Source: Burkholderiales bacterium RIFCSPLOWO2_12_FULL_65_40 (lineage in GTDB: Bacteria > Pseudomonadota > Gammaproteobacteria > Burkholderiales > Burkholderiaceae_C). Taken from it: a DNA stretch of 64,000 nt. This document shows positions 50,074 to 58,169 of this stretch, piece by piece. Below the pieces are notes generated by a model. The model was not told the DNA's origin and did no database searches. It was given only the letters and a program-made list of their open reading frames with translations. Made by a program: the position numbers and the translations under genes. The first letter of the stretch is position 1. Each line of letters begins with the position of its first letter. The stretch is taken from contig MESL01000023.1 of NCBI GenBank assembly GCA_001770955.1, forward strand, positions 1 to 64,000. The letters run 5' to 3'.

Positions 50074-52106
50074 GCCGACCCCGCCCCGAATCTGAGCACG
50101 AACTGCGTGGACACCTGGGGCTGCGTCAGCACCTTGAGCCGGGCGCCGGCCTTCTCGGCCACCTGGCGCACCAGCGACAGGCCCACGCCCCGGCCTGCGT
50201 GCTCGGTGACCTCGGTGGCCGTGGTGAAGTGGGGGTCGAAGATATGGCCTAGCACCTGCTGGTCGCTCAACTGGGCGGCGTCGCCCCGCAGTTGCGCGAT
50301 GCGTTCACGCAGATGGGGCACGACGATGCCACGCCCGTCGTCGCTCAGGCGCACCTCGATGCTGCCATCGGTGGCGTGGCCGATGTCCAGCCGCAAGGCC
50401 CCCGTGGGCGGCTTGCGCAGTTGCTCGCGCTCGTGCGGCAGCTCGATGCCATGCACCACGGCGTTGCGCACCAGTTGCGGCAGCGCTTCGCGCAGGGCGC
50501 GCTCCACCTCGGGGGGCAGCCCGCCCTCGGGCAGGCGGGCCGTCAGCGCCACCTGCTTGCCCAGCGACAGCGCCACGCGCTGCGCCAGGGCCTGCAGGTT
50601 GTTCACCATGGCGTCGAGGGTGCTGGTGGTTTCCCGGTCTGCCACGGGCTGGCCCACGCGCAGGAAGAAGCGGTGCAGCCGTTCGACCTGGTCCTGCAGG
50701 CGTGCGAGCTCGACCACGACGGGGATCAGGTCTTCGCCCTCCAGATGGGGGCGGCGCAGCAGCGGTGCCAGGGTGTTTTCCATCTCGTGGGCCTGGCGCG
50801 CGATACCGGTCGAGCCCAGCGCCCCGGCCTCGCCCTTGATGCCGTGCACCAGGCGCGCGGCATCTTCCACCAGCGCCTTGCAGGCCCCGGGCTCGCGCCC
50901 GACGGTGCGCAGGGCCTGGTTGAGGTCGGCCAGGCGCTCACGCGCGCCGAGCAAAAAGTCCTGCAGCAGCAGGGGCTCCTGCTCCAGCACCACGAGCAGG
51001 TCTTCCACATCATTGCGCGCGGCCTGCTGCGTGGCCGAGAGTTCGCGCTCCAGCTGCACCTTCTGCGTCACGTCGAACACCGTCACCAGCAGCTCCTTGA
51101 TGCGGCCTTCCTCACGCACCTGGCTGATCTGGAAGGTCAGAAAGCGTGGCTTGGCATGCGGGTCGCCCGGCGACTGGACGGGTACCTCCTGCAGCGGGTC
51201 GAGCTGGGTCAGCAGCGCGGGCTTGACCTTGGGGTCGAACAACAGATCCAGGTAGGTGTGCGCCTCCTCGGCGCGCTCGGCATCGAGCATGCCTGCCAGC
51301 AGGCGGCGAAAGTCGTCGCCCGGCTGTACCGGGCGCATGAACAGGCGCGGCGTGGCCGCCGAAATCTGCCCGCCAATGCGGCCATCGGCCCCCACCAGCA
51401 GCAGCCCCTCGGAGACAGTCTGCAGAATGTCGTCGGTTTCCTGCCGCGCGGCCTCGGCCACCTGGTCGGCGGCCTTGAGGCGGCGCACGAACTTGAAGAC
51501 GATGAAGACAAAATTGAGCAGCGCCAGCACGATGGCCGCCACCTGGATGCTGCGCATCAGGCCCGTCTTGTGGCGCGCTGCAGCTTCCACGCCCATGGCC
51601 AGGTCGTCGCTCTGCCCCATCAGGCGGATGTTGCGCGCCACGGCCTTGGTCGAAGCCATTTCGACATCTTCCAGGCGGGGCGCGGGCACCGTCAGCACCG
51701 GGGCAATGGCGTCATTGAGCGGGCGCCATTCATTCTCCAGGCGCCGCAGCATGCCGCGCAGCTCTTCGGGGTCCAGACCGAAAGCACGGAACTCGCTGCC
51801 CGACGCCATGGACGCCTTGAGCGTCGCCAGCCCCTGGTTGAACGCCGCCGTCCCCTGGCCCAGCTGCGCCATGCTGGTCTGCACGAGCAGGCCGTCGCGG
51901 GTTTCGATCTGCAGCGTCAGCAGCGACTTGGTGATCTGCTGCGTGAGCATGCGCAGTTCGCCTGCGGTGTTGATGCGGCTGGCATCACGTTCCAGCTGGA
52001 TGGAGGCAAAAAAGTTGAAGAACAGGATGCCCAGATCGAGCACGATGAAGAGCAGGATGGCCAACAGCAGGTCGCGGTACTTTCCCAGACCCAGAGATGC
52101 ATTCAT
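50070..52106 (-). CDS. Sensor kinase with PilJ-like N-terminus, PAS-like region, HPt and CheA-like ATPase domain
   Basis: I start at the ATG of MNASLGLGKYRDLLLAILLFIVL (678 aa). The order is: one membrane helix; a periplasmic PilJ/type-IV-pili MCP N-terminal-like domain (RINTAGELRMLTQQITKSLLTLQ); a second membrane helix (IQVAAIVLALLNFVFIVFKF); a PAS-like region (ILQTVSEGLLLVGADGRI); an HPt domain with the phospho-histidine in RLVHGIKGEAGALG (HxxKG); and a HATPase domain with LPQLVRNAVVHGIE, SDDGRGIVVP and GRGVGLSLVRQVA. It lacks both a DHp dimerisation/His box and a C-terminal CheW-like domain. It is therefore a membrane sensor combined with CheA-type chemistry. Confidence 0.85.
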   Translation of the reverse strand: MNASLGLGKYRDLLLAILLFIVLDLGILFFNFFASIQLERDASRINTAGELRMLTQQITKSLLTLQIETRDGLLVQTSMAQLGQGTAAFNQGLATLKASMASGSEFRAFGLDPEELRGMLRRLENEWRPLNDAIAPVLTVPAPRLEDVEMASTKAVARNIRLMGQSDDLAMGVEAAARHKTGLMRSIQVAAIVLALLNFVFIVFKFVRRLKAADQVAEAARQETDDILQTVSEGLLLVGADGRIGGQISAATPRLFMRPVQPGDDFRRLLAGMLDAERAEEAHTYLDLLFDPKVKPALLTQLDPLQEVPVQSPGDPHAKPRFLTFQISQVREEGRIKELLVTVFDVTQKVQLERELSATQQAARNDVEDLLVVLEQEPLLLQDFLLGARERLADLNQALRTVGREPGACKALVEDAARLVHGIKGEAGALGSTGIARQAHEMENTLAPLLRRPHLEGEDLIPVVVELARLQDQVERLHRFFLRVGQPVADRETTSTLDAMVNNLQALAQRVALSLGKQVALTARLPEGGLPPEVERALREALPQLVRNAVVHGIELPHEREQLRKPPTGALRLDIGHATDGSIEVRLSDDGRGIVVPHLRERIAQLRGDAAQLSDQQVLGHIFDPHFTTATEVTEHAGRGVGLSLVRQVAEKAGARLKVLTQPQVSTQFVLRFGAGSA

Positions 52107-52415
52107 GGTGTAAGCGCAAGTGGCAATGGCGCCATGCTGCGGTGCAATAGTGACGGCCGCGTGACGCAACCCTGCTGCGGGCAGGGGCTCCGCGATGGCC
52201 GCCTTTTGGGGCACAAAACGATTCCCCGGTACGCGTCATCAAACGGTGGTGGCAGCCCGATTCACAGAAGACCGGAACCCGGCCAGAGGGGCCGTATCCC
52301 TTGGTGCATTCCATGACCACTCTGCGCATGCATCCGGCGCAGTCCCTTTGACCGCCGAATCGCGGCCGGCCCGCGCGCTCAGGCGCGGTGTGCGCCACGG
52401 GCGCAGCGTGCCCAG
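52107..52415. other. 309-bp gap upstream of the kinase operon
   Basis: It probably holds the promoter of the kinase-receiver-CheX operon on the minus strand. I see no sigma-28 match, no clear -10/-35 pair, no repeat-family copy and no convincing small ORF. Confidence 0.5.
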
Positions 52416-53327
52416 CTACAGGTGGAAATCGCCCGCAGCTTCCGGCTGGTAAAGCACTTTCTCGATCCGGATATGGCAGGTCCGGTTCGGAATCCGCCAG
52501 CTGAAGGCATCGCCCTCCCTGTAACCCAGGATCGCGGTGCCGATGCCGGAGCACACCGACAGCTTCCCCGCACGGTCGTCTGCATCTTCCGGGTAGACCA
52601 GTGCCACTTCCAGTTCCTCGTCATCCACCTGCAACAAGGCCTTGGAATTCATCGTGACGACATCCTCCGCCACATTCCATGGATCGACGACGATGGCCCG
52701 CTCGATCTCGTGCTCCAGCTCGAAAATTTCCGAGCCCCGTTCGACCTCGACCAGACTCCTGAGCCGTGCCTTGTCGATCTCGGTGATGTAGATGTCGGCG
52801 GCGTGCACCGCAGGGCTTTCACGCAGGAGCCGGAGATAGCGCTCCGAGCTCATGGCCAGCGACTTCATCGCGGGCGTTTCGCTTTGCAGCAGGAAGCCGC
52901 TGTGCAGGAAGGCCTTCAGCGATCGCGCATTGTCCGGGTGGATCTTGGCGATGAGCCTCTCGGCCCGCATGTCGAAGAAGGCGAGCTTCATGCCTTCACG
53001 GATGGCGCTGGCGCCGAGCTTGCGGCCCCAGTTGTCGCGGTTGCCGATGACCAGGACCATTTCGCAGTCCGGGCCTGCCTTGACGAGGCGCACAAAGCCG
53101 ACCGGCACATCATGAGCGTCGTAGGCCATGAAGAACCGGCCGCCCTGGTTGAACAGATGGGTGAGGATCGGCAACTGGACCCGGCCGATGACCTGCTCGA
53201 TGAACCGGGAGACATGGCGTGAATCGCTCAGGTAGCGGGTGACGTCTTCGTCTTCCAGCCAGTCCATCAGGGTCAGCGCGTTGGCCCGCGTGATCTCGGG
53301 GCACAGAGCAATAAAAGGCTTGTTCAT
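52416..53327 (-). CDS. GNAT acetyltransferase fused to Rnk/GreA-like C-terminal domain
   Basis: I start at the ATG of MNKPFIALCPEITRANALTLMDWLEDEDVTRYL, which has an AAGGTGGTG ribosome binding site. A TTG 21 bp upstream is the track start. Residues 1-165 look like a GNAT domain, with the acetyl-CoA loop in VLVIGNRDNWGRKLGASAIREGMKLAF and HPDNARSLKAFLHSGF. From about 180, IYITEIDKARLRSLVE and VTMNSKALLQVDDEELEVALVYPEDAD...ISVCSGIGTAILGYREGDAFSWRIP match Rnk, the nucleoside diphosphate kinase regulator related to GreA/GreB C-domains. The fusion may couple acetylation to RNA-polymerase or Ndk-related control. Substrate unknown. Confidence 0.8.
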   Translation of the reverse strand: MNKPFIALCPEITRANALTLMDWLEDEDVTRYLSDSRHVSRFIEQVIGRVQLPILTHLFNQGGRFFMAYDAHDVPVGFVRLVKAGPDCEMVLVIGNRDNWGRKLGASAIREGMKLAFFDMRAERLIAKIHPDNARSLKAFLHSGFLLQSETPAMKSLAMSSERYLRLLRESPAVHAADIYITEIDKARLRSLVEVERGSEIFELEHEIERAIVVDPWNVAEDVVTMNSKALLQVDDEELEVALVYPEDADDRAGKLSVCSGIGTAILGYREGDAFSWRIPNRTCHIRIEKVLYQPEAAGDFHL

Positions 53328-53404
53328 CTTCACCACCTTTGGTTTCAAGAATGAAAGCCTTCCATGGCTGCGGCCATGACGGTTCTTTCGGGGAAGCTCC
53401 TATT

Positions 53405-54358
53405 TTAGGTCAGCAGCGCCACCGCCCCCGAAAAGCTCAAAAACGCCAGCGCAGTCGACACCAGAATGATGCGCGCCACGCGCCCGTTGTTGGCGCCGAA
53501 CTTCTCGGCCAGCAGCGAGACGTTGCTCGCGCTGGGCAGCGCGGCCAGCAGCACCAGCACCGTGTGGGCGAACGGCGTCAGCGGCACGCCTGCGGCAATG
53601 GCGGCATGGCCTGCGCCCCACACCAGCAGCGGGTGCAGCAGCAGCTTGGCCAGCGCCACGGGTACGTAGTCGCGCGCGGGCACCCGCTCGTGCAGGTTCA
53701 TCTGCGAGCGTGCCAGCACCGCGCCGATGGTGAACAGCGCCACGGGCGAGGCGGCGTCGGCCAGCATGGCCACGGTTTTATCCACCGGGCCGGGCAGCTT
53801 GAACTGCAGGGCCGAGGCCAGCGCGCCCAGACCGATGGCCCAGGGCATGGGGTTGGTGGCCATGCCCTTGAAAGCGTTGCGCAGCGCCACGCCCACGCCA
53901 TGCGTGCCCGCGCCGTCGAGCCGCGAGAGCGCAATGCACAGCGAAGTGGTGATGACCATGTCCACCACGATGGTGACGATGACCGGGCCTGCGCTCTGCG
54001 CGCCCAGCAGCGCCACGAGCAGCGGCACGCCCATGAAGCCGGTGTTGGGGAAGGCGGCCACCAGGGCGCCAAAGGCAGCGTCGTTCCAGCCGATGCGCGC
54101 ATTGCGCGTGAGGGCCACCGTGCCGCCCACCATGACCAATGCGCACAGCAGATAGACACCGGCCACGGCTGGGTCAAGCAGTTGCGCGATGGGCGTGTTG
54201 GCGCCAAAGCGGTAGAGCATGCACGGCAGCGCGAAGTACAGCACAAAGGCATTGAGCCCCGGAATGGCCGGCTGCGGCAGCACGCCGCTGCGCGCGGCCA
54301 GGTAGCCACAGAGCACGAGCGCGAAGAAGGGGAAGGTGACGAGCAGGACGGACAGCAC
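53405..54358 (-). CDS. AEC-family (auxin-efflux-carrier-like) permease
   Basis: The 317-aa protein from the GTG start of MLSVLLVTFPFFALVLCGYLAARSGVLPQPAIPGLNAFVLYFALPCMLYRF has ten hydrophobic segments in two repeats, with the family's LNxFVLYFALPxxL and AAFPNTGFMGVPLLVALLG motifs and the central hydrophilic loop. Members transport malonate, malate or other organic anions. The substrate is unknown. The 64-residue extension in the track is Ala/Arg-rich and overlaps the divergent upstream gene region. Confidence 0.85.
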   Translation of the reverse strand: MLSVLLVTFPFFALVLCGYLAARSGVLPQPAIPGLNAFVLYFALPCMLYRFGANTPIAQLLDPAVAGVYLLCALVMVGGTVALTRNARIGWNDAAFGALVAAFPNTGFMGVPLLVALLGAQSAGPVIVTIVVDMVITTSLCIALSRLDGAGTHGVGVALRNAFKGMATNPMPWAIGLGALASALQFKLPGPVDKTVAMLADAASPVALFTIGAVLARSQMNLHERVPARDYVPVALAKLLLHPLLVWGAGHAAIAAGVPLTPFAHTVLVLLAALPSASNVSLLAEKFGANNGRVARIILVSTALAFLSFSGAVALLT

Positions 54359-54552
54359 GGACGCTATTGTGGCGCCCGCCGGTTCAGACTGGCTTGCAGG
54401 GTGCTGGCAGCGTGCTTCCACTGCGCATGGTGAGGGTGCCCGTGCATGCATTTCCGGCATCCGTGCGCCACCCCGCCGGGCCGCCCTGAGCGCGCTGGCG
54501 CCACGCTCTTGGCACAGTGCATACTGCGCGGGTTTTGCCCTGCTGCACACCC

Positions 54553-54936
54553 ATGATGTTTGCCGACGACTCCTCCCTGTCCCCGCCGTGGGGCACCGCC
54601 ACGGTCGCCGTGGCGGCCCTGCTGGCCAACTCCCTCTGGCAGTCGTGGTTCACCCAGGCCGACAGCATGACGGCCTTTGTGCTGATGTTCGTCTGCCTCC
54701 TCGGCTGGCCGCTGACCACGGGGCTGATCGCCATGCTGCTGGGCGGCGTCCTCGGGCTCTGCGAAGACCATCCCGTACTGCGCCTGGCAGTGCTCTCCGG
54801 CGTGGCCGGGGTGACCCTCGCCGTGTACGGCATGCCCCGCCTGTGGAACCTGCTGGTCTGCGCCGCCGTCGCCATCACCGTGGGGCTGCGCCTGCGGCGC
54901 GCCGCGCAGGATGAGGCCGACCTGGAGAGCCTTTGA
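54553..54936 (+). CDS. Membrane protein of unknown function, partner of next gene
   Basis: The 127-aa protein starting MMFADDSSLSPPWGTATVAVAALLANSL has three to four hydrophobic segments (ATVAVAALLANSLWQSWF, SMTAFVLMFVCLLGWPLTTGLIAMLLGGVLGL, LAVLSGVAGVTLAVYGM, LWNLLVCAAVAITVGLRLRR) and an acidic tail. I do not recognise the family. The stop codon is immediately followed by the ATG of the next gene, so the pair is certainly co-transcribed and probably co-translated. Confidence 0.65.
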   Translation: MMFADDSSLSPPWGTATVAVAALLANSLWQSWFTQADSMTAFVLMFVCLLGWPLTTGLIAMLLGGVLGLCEDHPVLRLAVLSGVAGVTLAVYGMPRLWNLLVCAAVAITVGLRLRRAAQDEADLESL

Positions 54937-55740
54937 ATGGCCACCCGGGAAGCACCGCCGCCGGGGCTGCTCGAAGGCTTTTCCGCTCCGCTGTGGGAGC
55001 GCCTGAGGCTGGACCGGTTGCGGCCGCTGTCGATCGTGCGCGGCCAGCACCGCGGTCATGACTGGATGGCCATCGAACTGGAGCACGGCTCCACGGGTCT
55101 GTACTCTACCGGCGCACCGTCCACCGACACCACCACCGTGTTCGTGGTGCGCCTGCCGCGCAAGTCTTCCGGGTGGTATCTGCCGGACGACCGCATCACG
55201 GCCACGCAGCAGGTCTGCGTGGACGACGAACACGTCTACGCCGCAGCCCTGGGCCAGCGCCCGCGCGTGCGCGACTGGCGCCGCTGGCTGGACACCGCCA
55301 TCGACGCCGCCGAGGAGGTGGTGCGCACCGAAGGCCAGCGCCCGGCGGCGGACGCCGCCCAGGCCGCGCGCCCCTGGAACCCGCACGACCGCCGCTGGGT
55401 GCTGGTATGGGCGGTTCTGACGGTGCCCCTGGCTTTCATGCTGCTGGCGGTGCTGATGGACGCGTTCCAGGAATGGCGCAGCCTGGGCGCCATCGTCTGG
55501 TGCGACTCCCGCACGCACCTGGGCTCCACGCTGCGCGGCTGGAAGGCGACGGCCTGCTTCGGCTTGTTGCTGCTGCCGCTGGCGGGCCTGCTGCAGCTCG
55601 CGCGGACCAGCGTGGTGCACATCCATACACCCGGTTTCGCCCTGCGGCTGAACCTGCAGGGCGTGGCGCTGGCCGGTGTGTCGCTGCTGGCGCTCTACGC
55701 GATGCAAATGCTCATGGCATCGGCGCGCGGCCCCTGCTGA
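54937..55740 (+). CDS. Membrane-anchored protein of unknown function
   Basis: The 267-aa protein has a soluble N-terminal half (residues 1-145) rich in short strands, e.g. RGQHRGHDWMAIELEHGSTGLYSTG, TTTVFVVRLPRKSSGWYLPDD and TATQQVCVDDEHVYAAALG, followed by two clear membrane helices (WVLVWAVLTVPLAFMLLAVLMDAF, ACFGLLLLPLAGLLQLA) and a third near the C-terminus. I recognise no domain. It starts directly after the 127-aa membrane protein, and a family-1 repeat lies 57 bp downstream. A membrane complex of the two is plausible. Confidence 0.65.
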   Translation: MATREAPPPGLLEGFSAPLWERLRLDRLRPLSIVRGQHRGHDWMAIELEHGSTGLYSTGAPSTDTTTVFVVRLPRKSSGWYLPDDRITATQQVCVDDEHVYAAALGQRPRVRDWRRWLDTAIDAAEEVVRTEGQRPAADAAQAARPWNPHDRRWVLVWAVLTVPLAFMLLAVLMDAFQEWRSLGAIVWCDSRTHLGSTLRGWKATACFGLLLLPLAGLLQLARTSVVHIHTPGFALRLNLQGVALAGVSLLALYAMQMLMASARGPC

Positions 55741-55787
55741 GCGGTCGTGTTTTCCGGTTATTTTTTGCCTTTTCATCCAAGGGGTAT

Positions 55788-55835
55788 ACGTCCAAAGCTA
55801 TTAAATAAATAGCATTTAGACCAGCAATGCCAAAG
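55788..55835. repeat. Family-1 repeat in the gap before the rep-like gene
   Basis: GCTATTAAATAAATAGC is a perfect 6-bp inverted pair followed by ATTTAGACCAGCAATGCC. The core is almost identical to the copy at 43307. The rest of this 269-bp gap has no other recognisable feature. Confidence 0.6.
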
Positions 55836-56009
55836 GCAGCACCAAGCCAGCTCCGGCGGACAGCGGTTTCGAGAACATCCGGTCGGTGACAAGGCGCGCG
55901 CCCTTGCGGAGGTCCGCACGGGCTTTGCCACGATGCAAAAACAGCCGCCTGGGTCCGCCGGTATCATTGCGCGCTCCGCACCCCCTCCCTCCCGCCTCTC
56001 CCCTTCCCC

Positions 56010-58076
56010 ATGTCCGCAGGTCTCAACCTCGCCCAGCTCCAGGCCGTCCATTACACCGACGGCCCTTGCCTGGTGCTGGCCGGCGCAGGCTCGGGCAAGA
56101 CGCGGGTGATCACGCACAAGATTGCGCACATGATCGAGCGCGGGCTGGAGCCCCGGCGCATTGCCGCCATCACCTTCACCAACAAGGCCGCCGCCGAGAT
56201 GCGCGAGCGCGCCAAGGGCCTGATCGGCCGCGCCGCCAAGGACGTGCTGGTGTGCACCTTCCACGCGCTGGGGGTTCGCATGGTGCGCGAGGATGGCAAG
56301 GTGCTGGGCCTCAAGCCGCAGTTCAGCATCCTCGACCAGGATGACGTGACCAGTATCCTGAAAGACGCCGCCGGCGGCACCACCGACGCCGCCACCGCGC
56401 GCCAGTGGCAGTGGACCATCAGCCTGTGGAAGAACATGGGGCTGAACGCCGCGCAGGCGCTGGCCCAGGCCAAGGACGACCACGAACGCAGCATCGCGCT
56501 GATCATGCAGCGCTACGAGGAGCGGCTGGCGGCCTACCAGAGCGTGGATTTCGACGACCTGATCAGCCTGCCGCTGAAGCTGTTGCGCGACCACCCCGAG
56601 GTGCGCGCCAAGTGGCAGGCAGCGCTGGGCCATGTGCTGGTGGACGAGTACCAGGACACCAACGCCACGCAGTACGATCTGCTGAAGCTCCTGGTGGGCG
56701 AGCGCGGGCGCTTCACCGCCGTGGGCGACGACGACCAGTCCATCTACGGCTGGCGCGGCGCCACGCTGGACAACCTGAAAAAGCTGCCCATCGACTTTCC
56801 CCAGCTCAAAGTCATCAAGCTGGAGCAGAACTACCGATCCACCAGCGCCATCCTGCGCGCAGCCAACAATGTGATCGGGCCCAACCCCAAGCTGTTCCCC
56901 AAGACATTGTTCAGCGAACTCGGCGAGGGCGAACCCGTGCGCGTGGTCGATGCCGACAGCGAAGAGCACGAGGCCGAGCGCGCCGTGGCGCGCATCCAGG
57001 GCCTGCGCGCTGCCGCCAACCCACCACCGGACTGGCGCAGCTTTGCCATCCTGTACCGCGCCAACCACCAGGCCAAGCCGTTCGAGAAGGCCTTGCGCAA
57101 GGCGGGCATTCCCTACAAGGTTTCGGGCGGCACGAGCTTTTTTGACCGCGCGGAAATCCGCGACCTGTGCGCCTGGTTCCGGCTGTGGATCAATTCGGAC
57201 GACGATCCGGCCTTTCTGCGCGCCATCACCAGCCCCAAACGCGGCATCGGCCACACCACGCTGGGGCAGCTGGGCGAGTTTTCCACGCAGCACAAGACCA
57301 GCCTGTTCGCCGCACTGTTTTCCCCCATGCTGCCCGCCGCCCTGCCCCGGCGCGCGCTCGATGGCCTGCACGAGTTCGGCCGCTATGTGAACGACCTCGA
57401 ATACCGCGCCCGCCAGACCCTGGGCGCAGAGAACGCGCGCGCCTTCCTGGCGGACTGGCTCAAGGAAATCGACTACGAAAAGCACCTCTACGACGGCGAG
57501 GACAGTGAGAAAGTGGCCGCCGCACGCTGGAGCAATGTGCTGGAGTTTTGCGACTGGATGGCGCAGCGTGCCGGTGGCCAGATCCAGGATGCGGCCGGCG
57601 CCACCACGCAGATGGAAACCAAAAGCCTGCTGGAGGTGGCGCAGACCATCGCGCTGCTGTCCACCCTGTCGGACCGCGAAAAGGACCAGGACGTGGTGAC
57701 ACTCTCGACCCTGCACGCCTCCAAGGGACTGGAGTGGCCGCACGTCATCCTGGCGGGCGTGACCGAGGGCATGCTGCCCTTCAAGCTCGACGACGATGGC
57801 GGGCGGCAGCAAAAGGTGAGCGACGAAACACTCTCGCGCCTGCAGGAAGAGCGGCGCCTCATGTACGTGGGCATCACCCGCGCGCAGCGCTCACTGGCCG
57901 TGAGCTGGACGAAGAAGCGCAAGAAGGGCCGAGAGATGGTGGCCGCCCAGCCCAGCCGCTTCATCGCCGAAATGGCGCTCGACAAGACCACCGCGCGCGA
58001 AGACCCGCGCGAAAAACTCAAGGCCCTGCGCGCCGAGTTCGCGCTCAAGGCGCAGGCCGCCGCCAAAGCGGCCTGA
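56010..58076 (+). CDS. rep: ATP-dependent DNA helicase, UvrD/Rep family
   Basis: This superfamily-1A 3'-5' helicase of 688 aa starts MSAGLNLAQLQAVHYTDGPCLVLAGAGSGKTRVITHKIAHM. Q-motif and Walker A (AGAGSGKT, residues 24-31) are followed by TFTNKAAAEMRER (Ia), HVLVDEYQDTNATQYDLL (II), VGDDDQSIYGWRGA (III), KLEQNYRST (IV), VVTLSTLHASKGLEWPHV (V) and EERRLMYVGITRAQRSL (VI). The length and the conserved parts favour Rep over UvrD (720 aa) or PcrA. Rep assists replication-fork progress past bound proteins. Confidence 0.88.
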   Translation: MSAGLNLAQLQAVHYTDGPCLVLAGAGSGKTRVITHKIAHMIERGLEPRRIAAITFTNKAAAEMRERAKGLIGRAAKDVLVCTFHALGVRMVREDGKVLGLKPQFSILDQDDVTSILKDAAGGTTDAATARQWQWTISLWKNMGLNAAQALAQAKDDHERSIALIMQRYEERLAAYQSVDFDDLISLPLKLLRDHPEVRAKWQAALGHVLVDEYQDTNATQYDLLKLLVGERGRFTAVGDDDQSIYGWRGATLDNLKKLPIDFPQLKVIKLEQNYRSTSAILRAANNVIGPNPKLFPKTLFSELGEGEPVRVVDADSEEHEAERAVARIQGLRAAANPPPDWRSFAILYRANHQAKPFEKALRKAGIPYKVSGGTSFFDRAEIRDLCAWFRLWINSDDDPAFLRAITSPKRGIGHTTLGQLGEFSTQHKTSLFAALFSPMLPAALPRRALDGLHEFGRYVNDLEYRARQTLGAENARAFLADWLKEIDYEKHLYDGEDSEKVAAARWSNVLEFCDWMAQRAGGQIQDAAGATTQMETKSLLEVAQTIALLSTLSDREKDQDVVTLSTLHASKGLEWPHVILAGVTEGMLPFKLDDDGGRQQKVSDETLSRLQEERRLMYVGITRAQRSLAVSWTKKRKKGREMVAAQPSRFIAEMALDKTTAREDPREKLKALRAEFALKAQAAAKAA

Positions 58077-58080
58077 TACC

Positions 58081-58145
58081 GTCAGTTGCTATTATTTAGA
58101 TAGCTTGCAGCGCTTATCAAAAAAGCGCTTAAACCCATTTTCATT
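58081..58145. repeat. Family-1 repeat between rep and pldA
   Basis: GCTATTATTTAGATAGCTTGCAGCGCTT-ATCAAAA-AAGCGCTTAAACCCATTTTCA contains the perfect stem AGCGCTT/AAGCGCT. This copy has both the GCTATT box and the AGCGCTT box, showing that the two sequence types seen elsewhere belong to one repeat family. It lies four bases after the rep stop and may terminate it. Confidence 0.75.
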
Positions 58146-58169
58146 CATATTCTTACCCCGAGGCGATCC

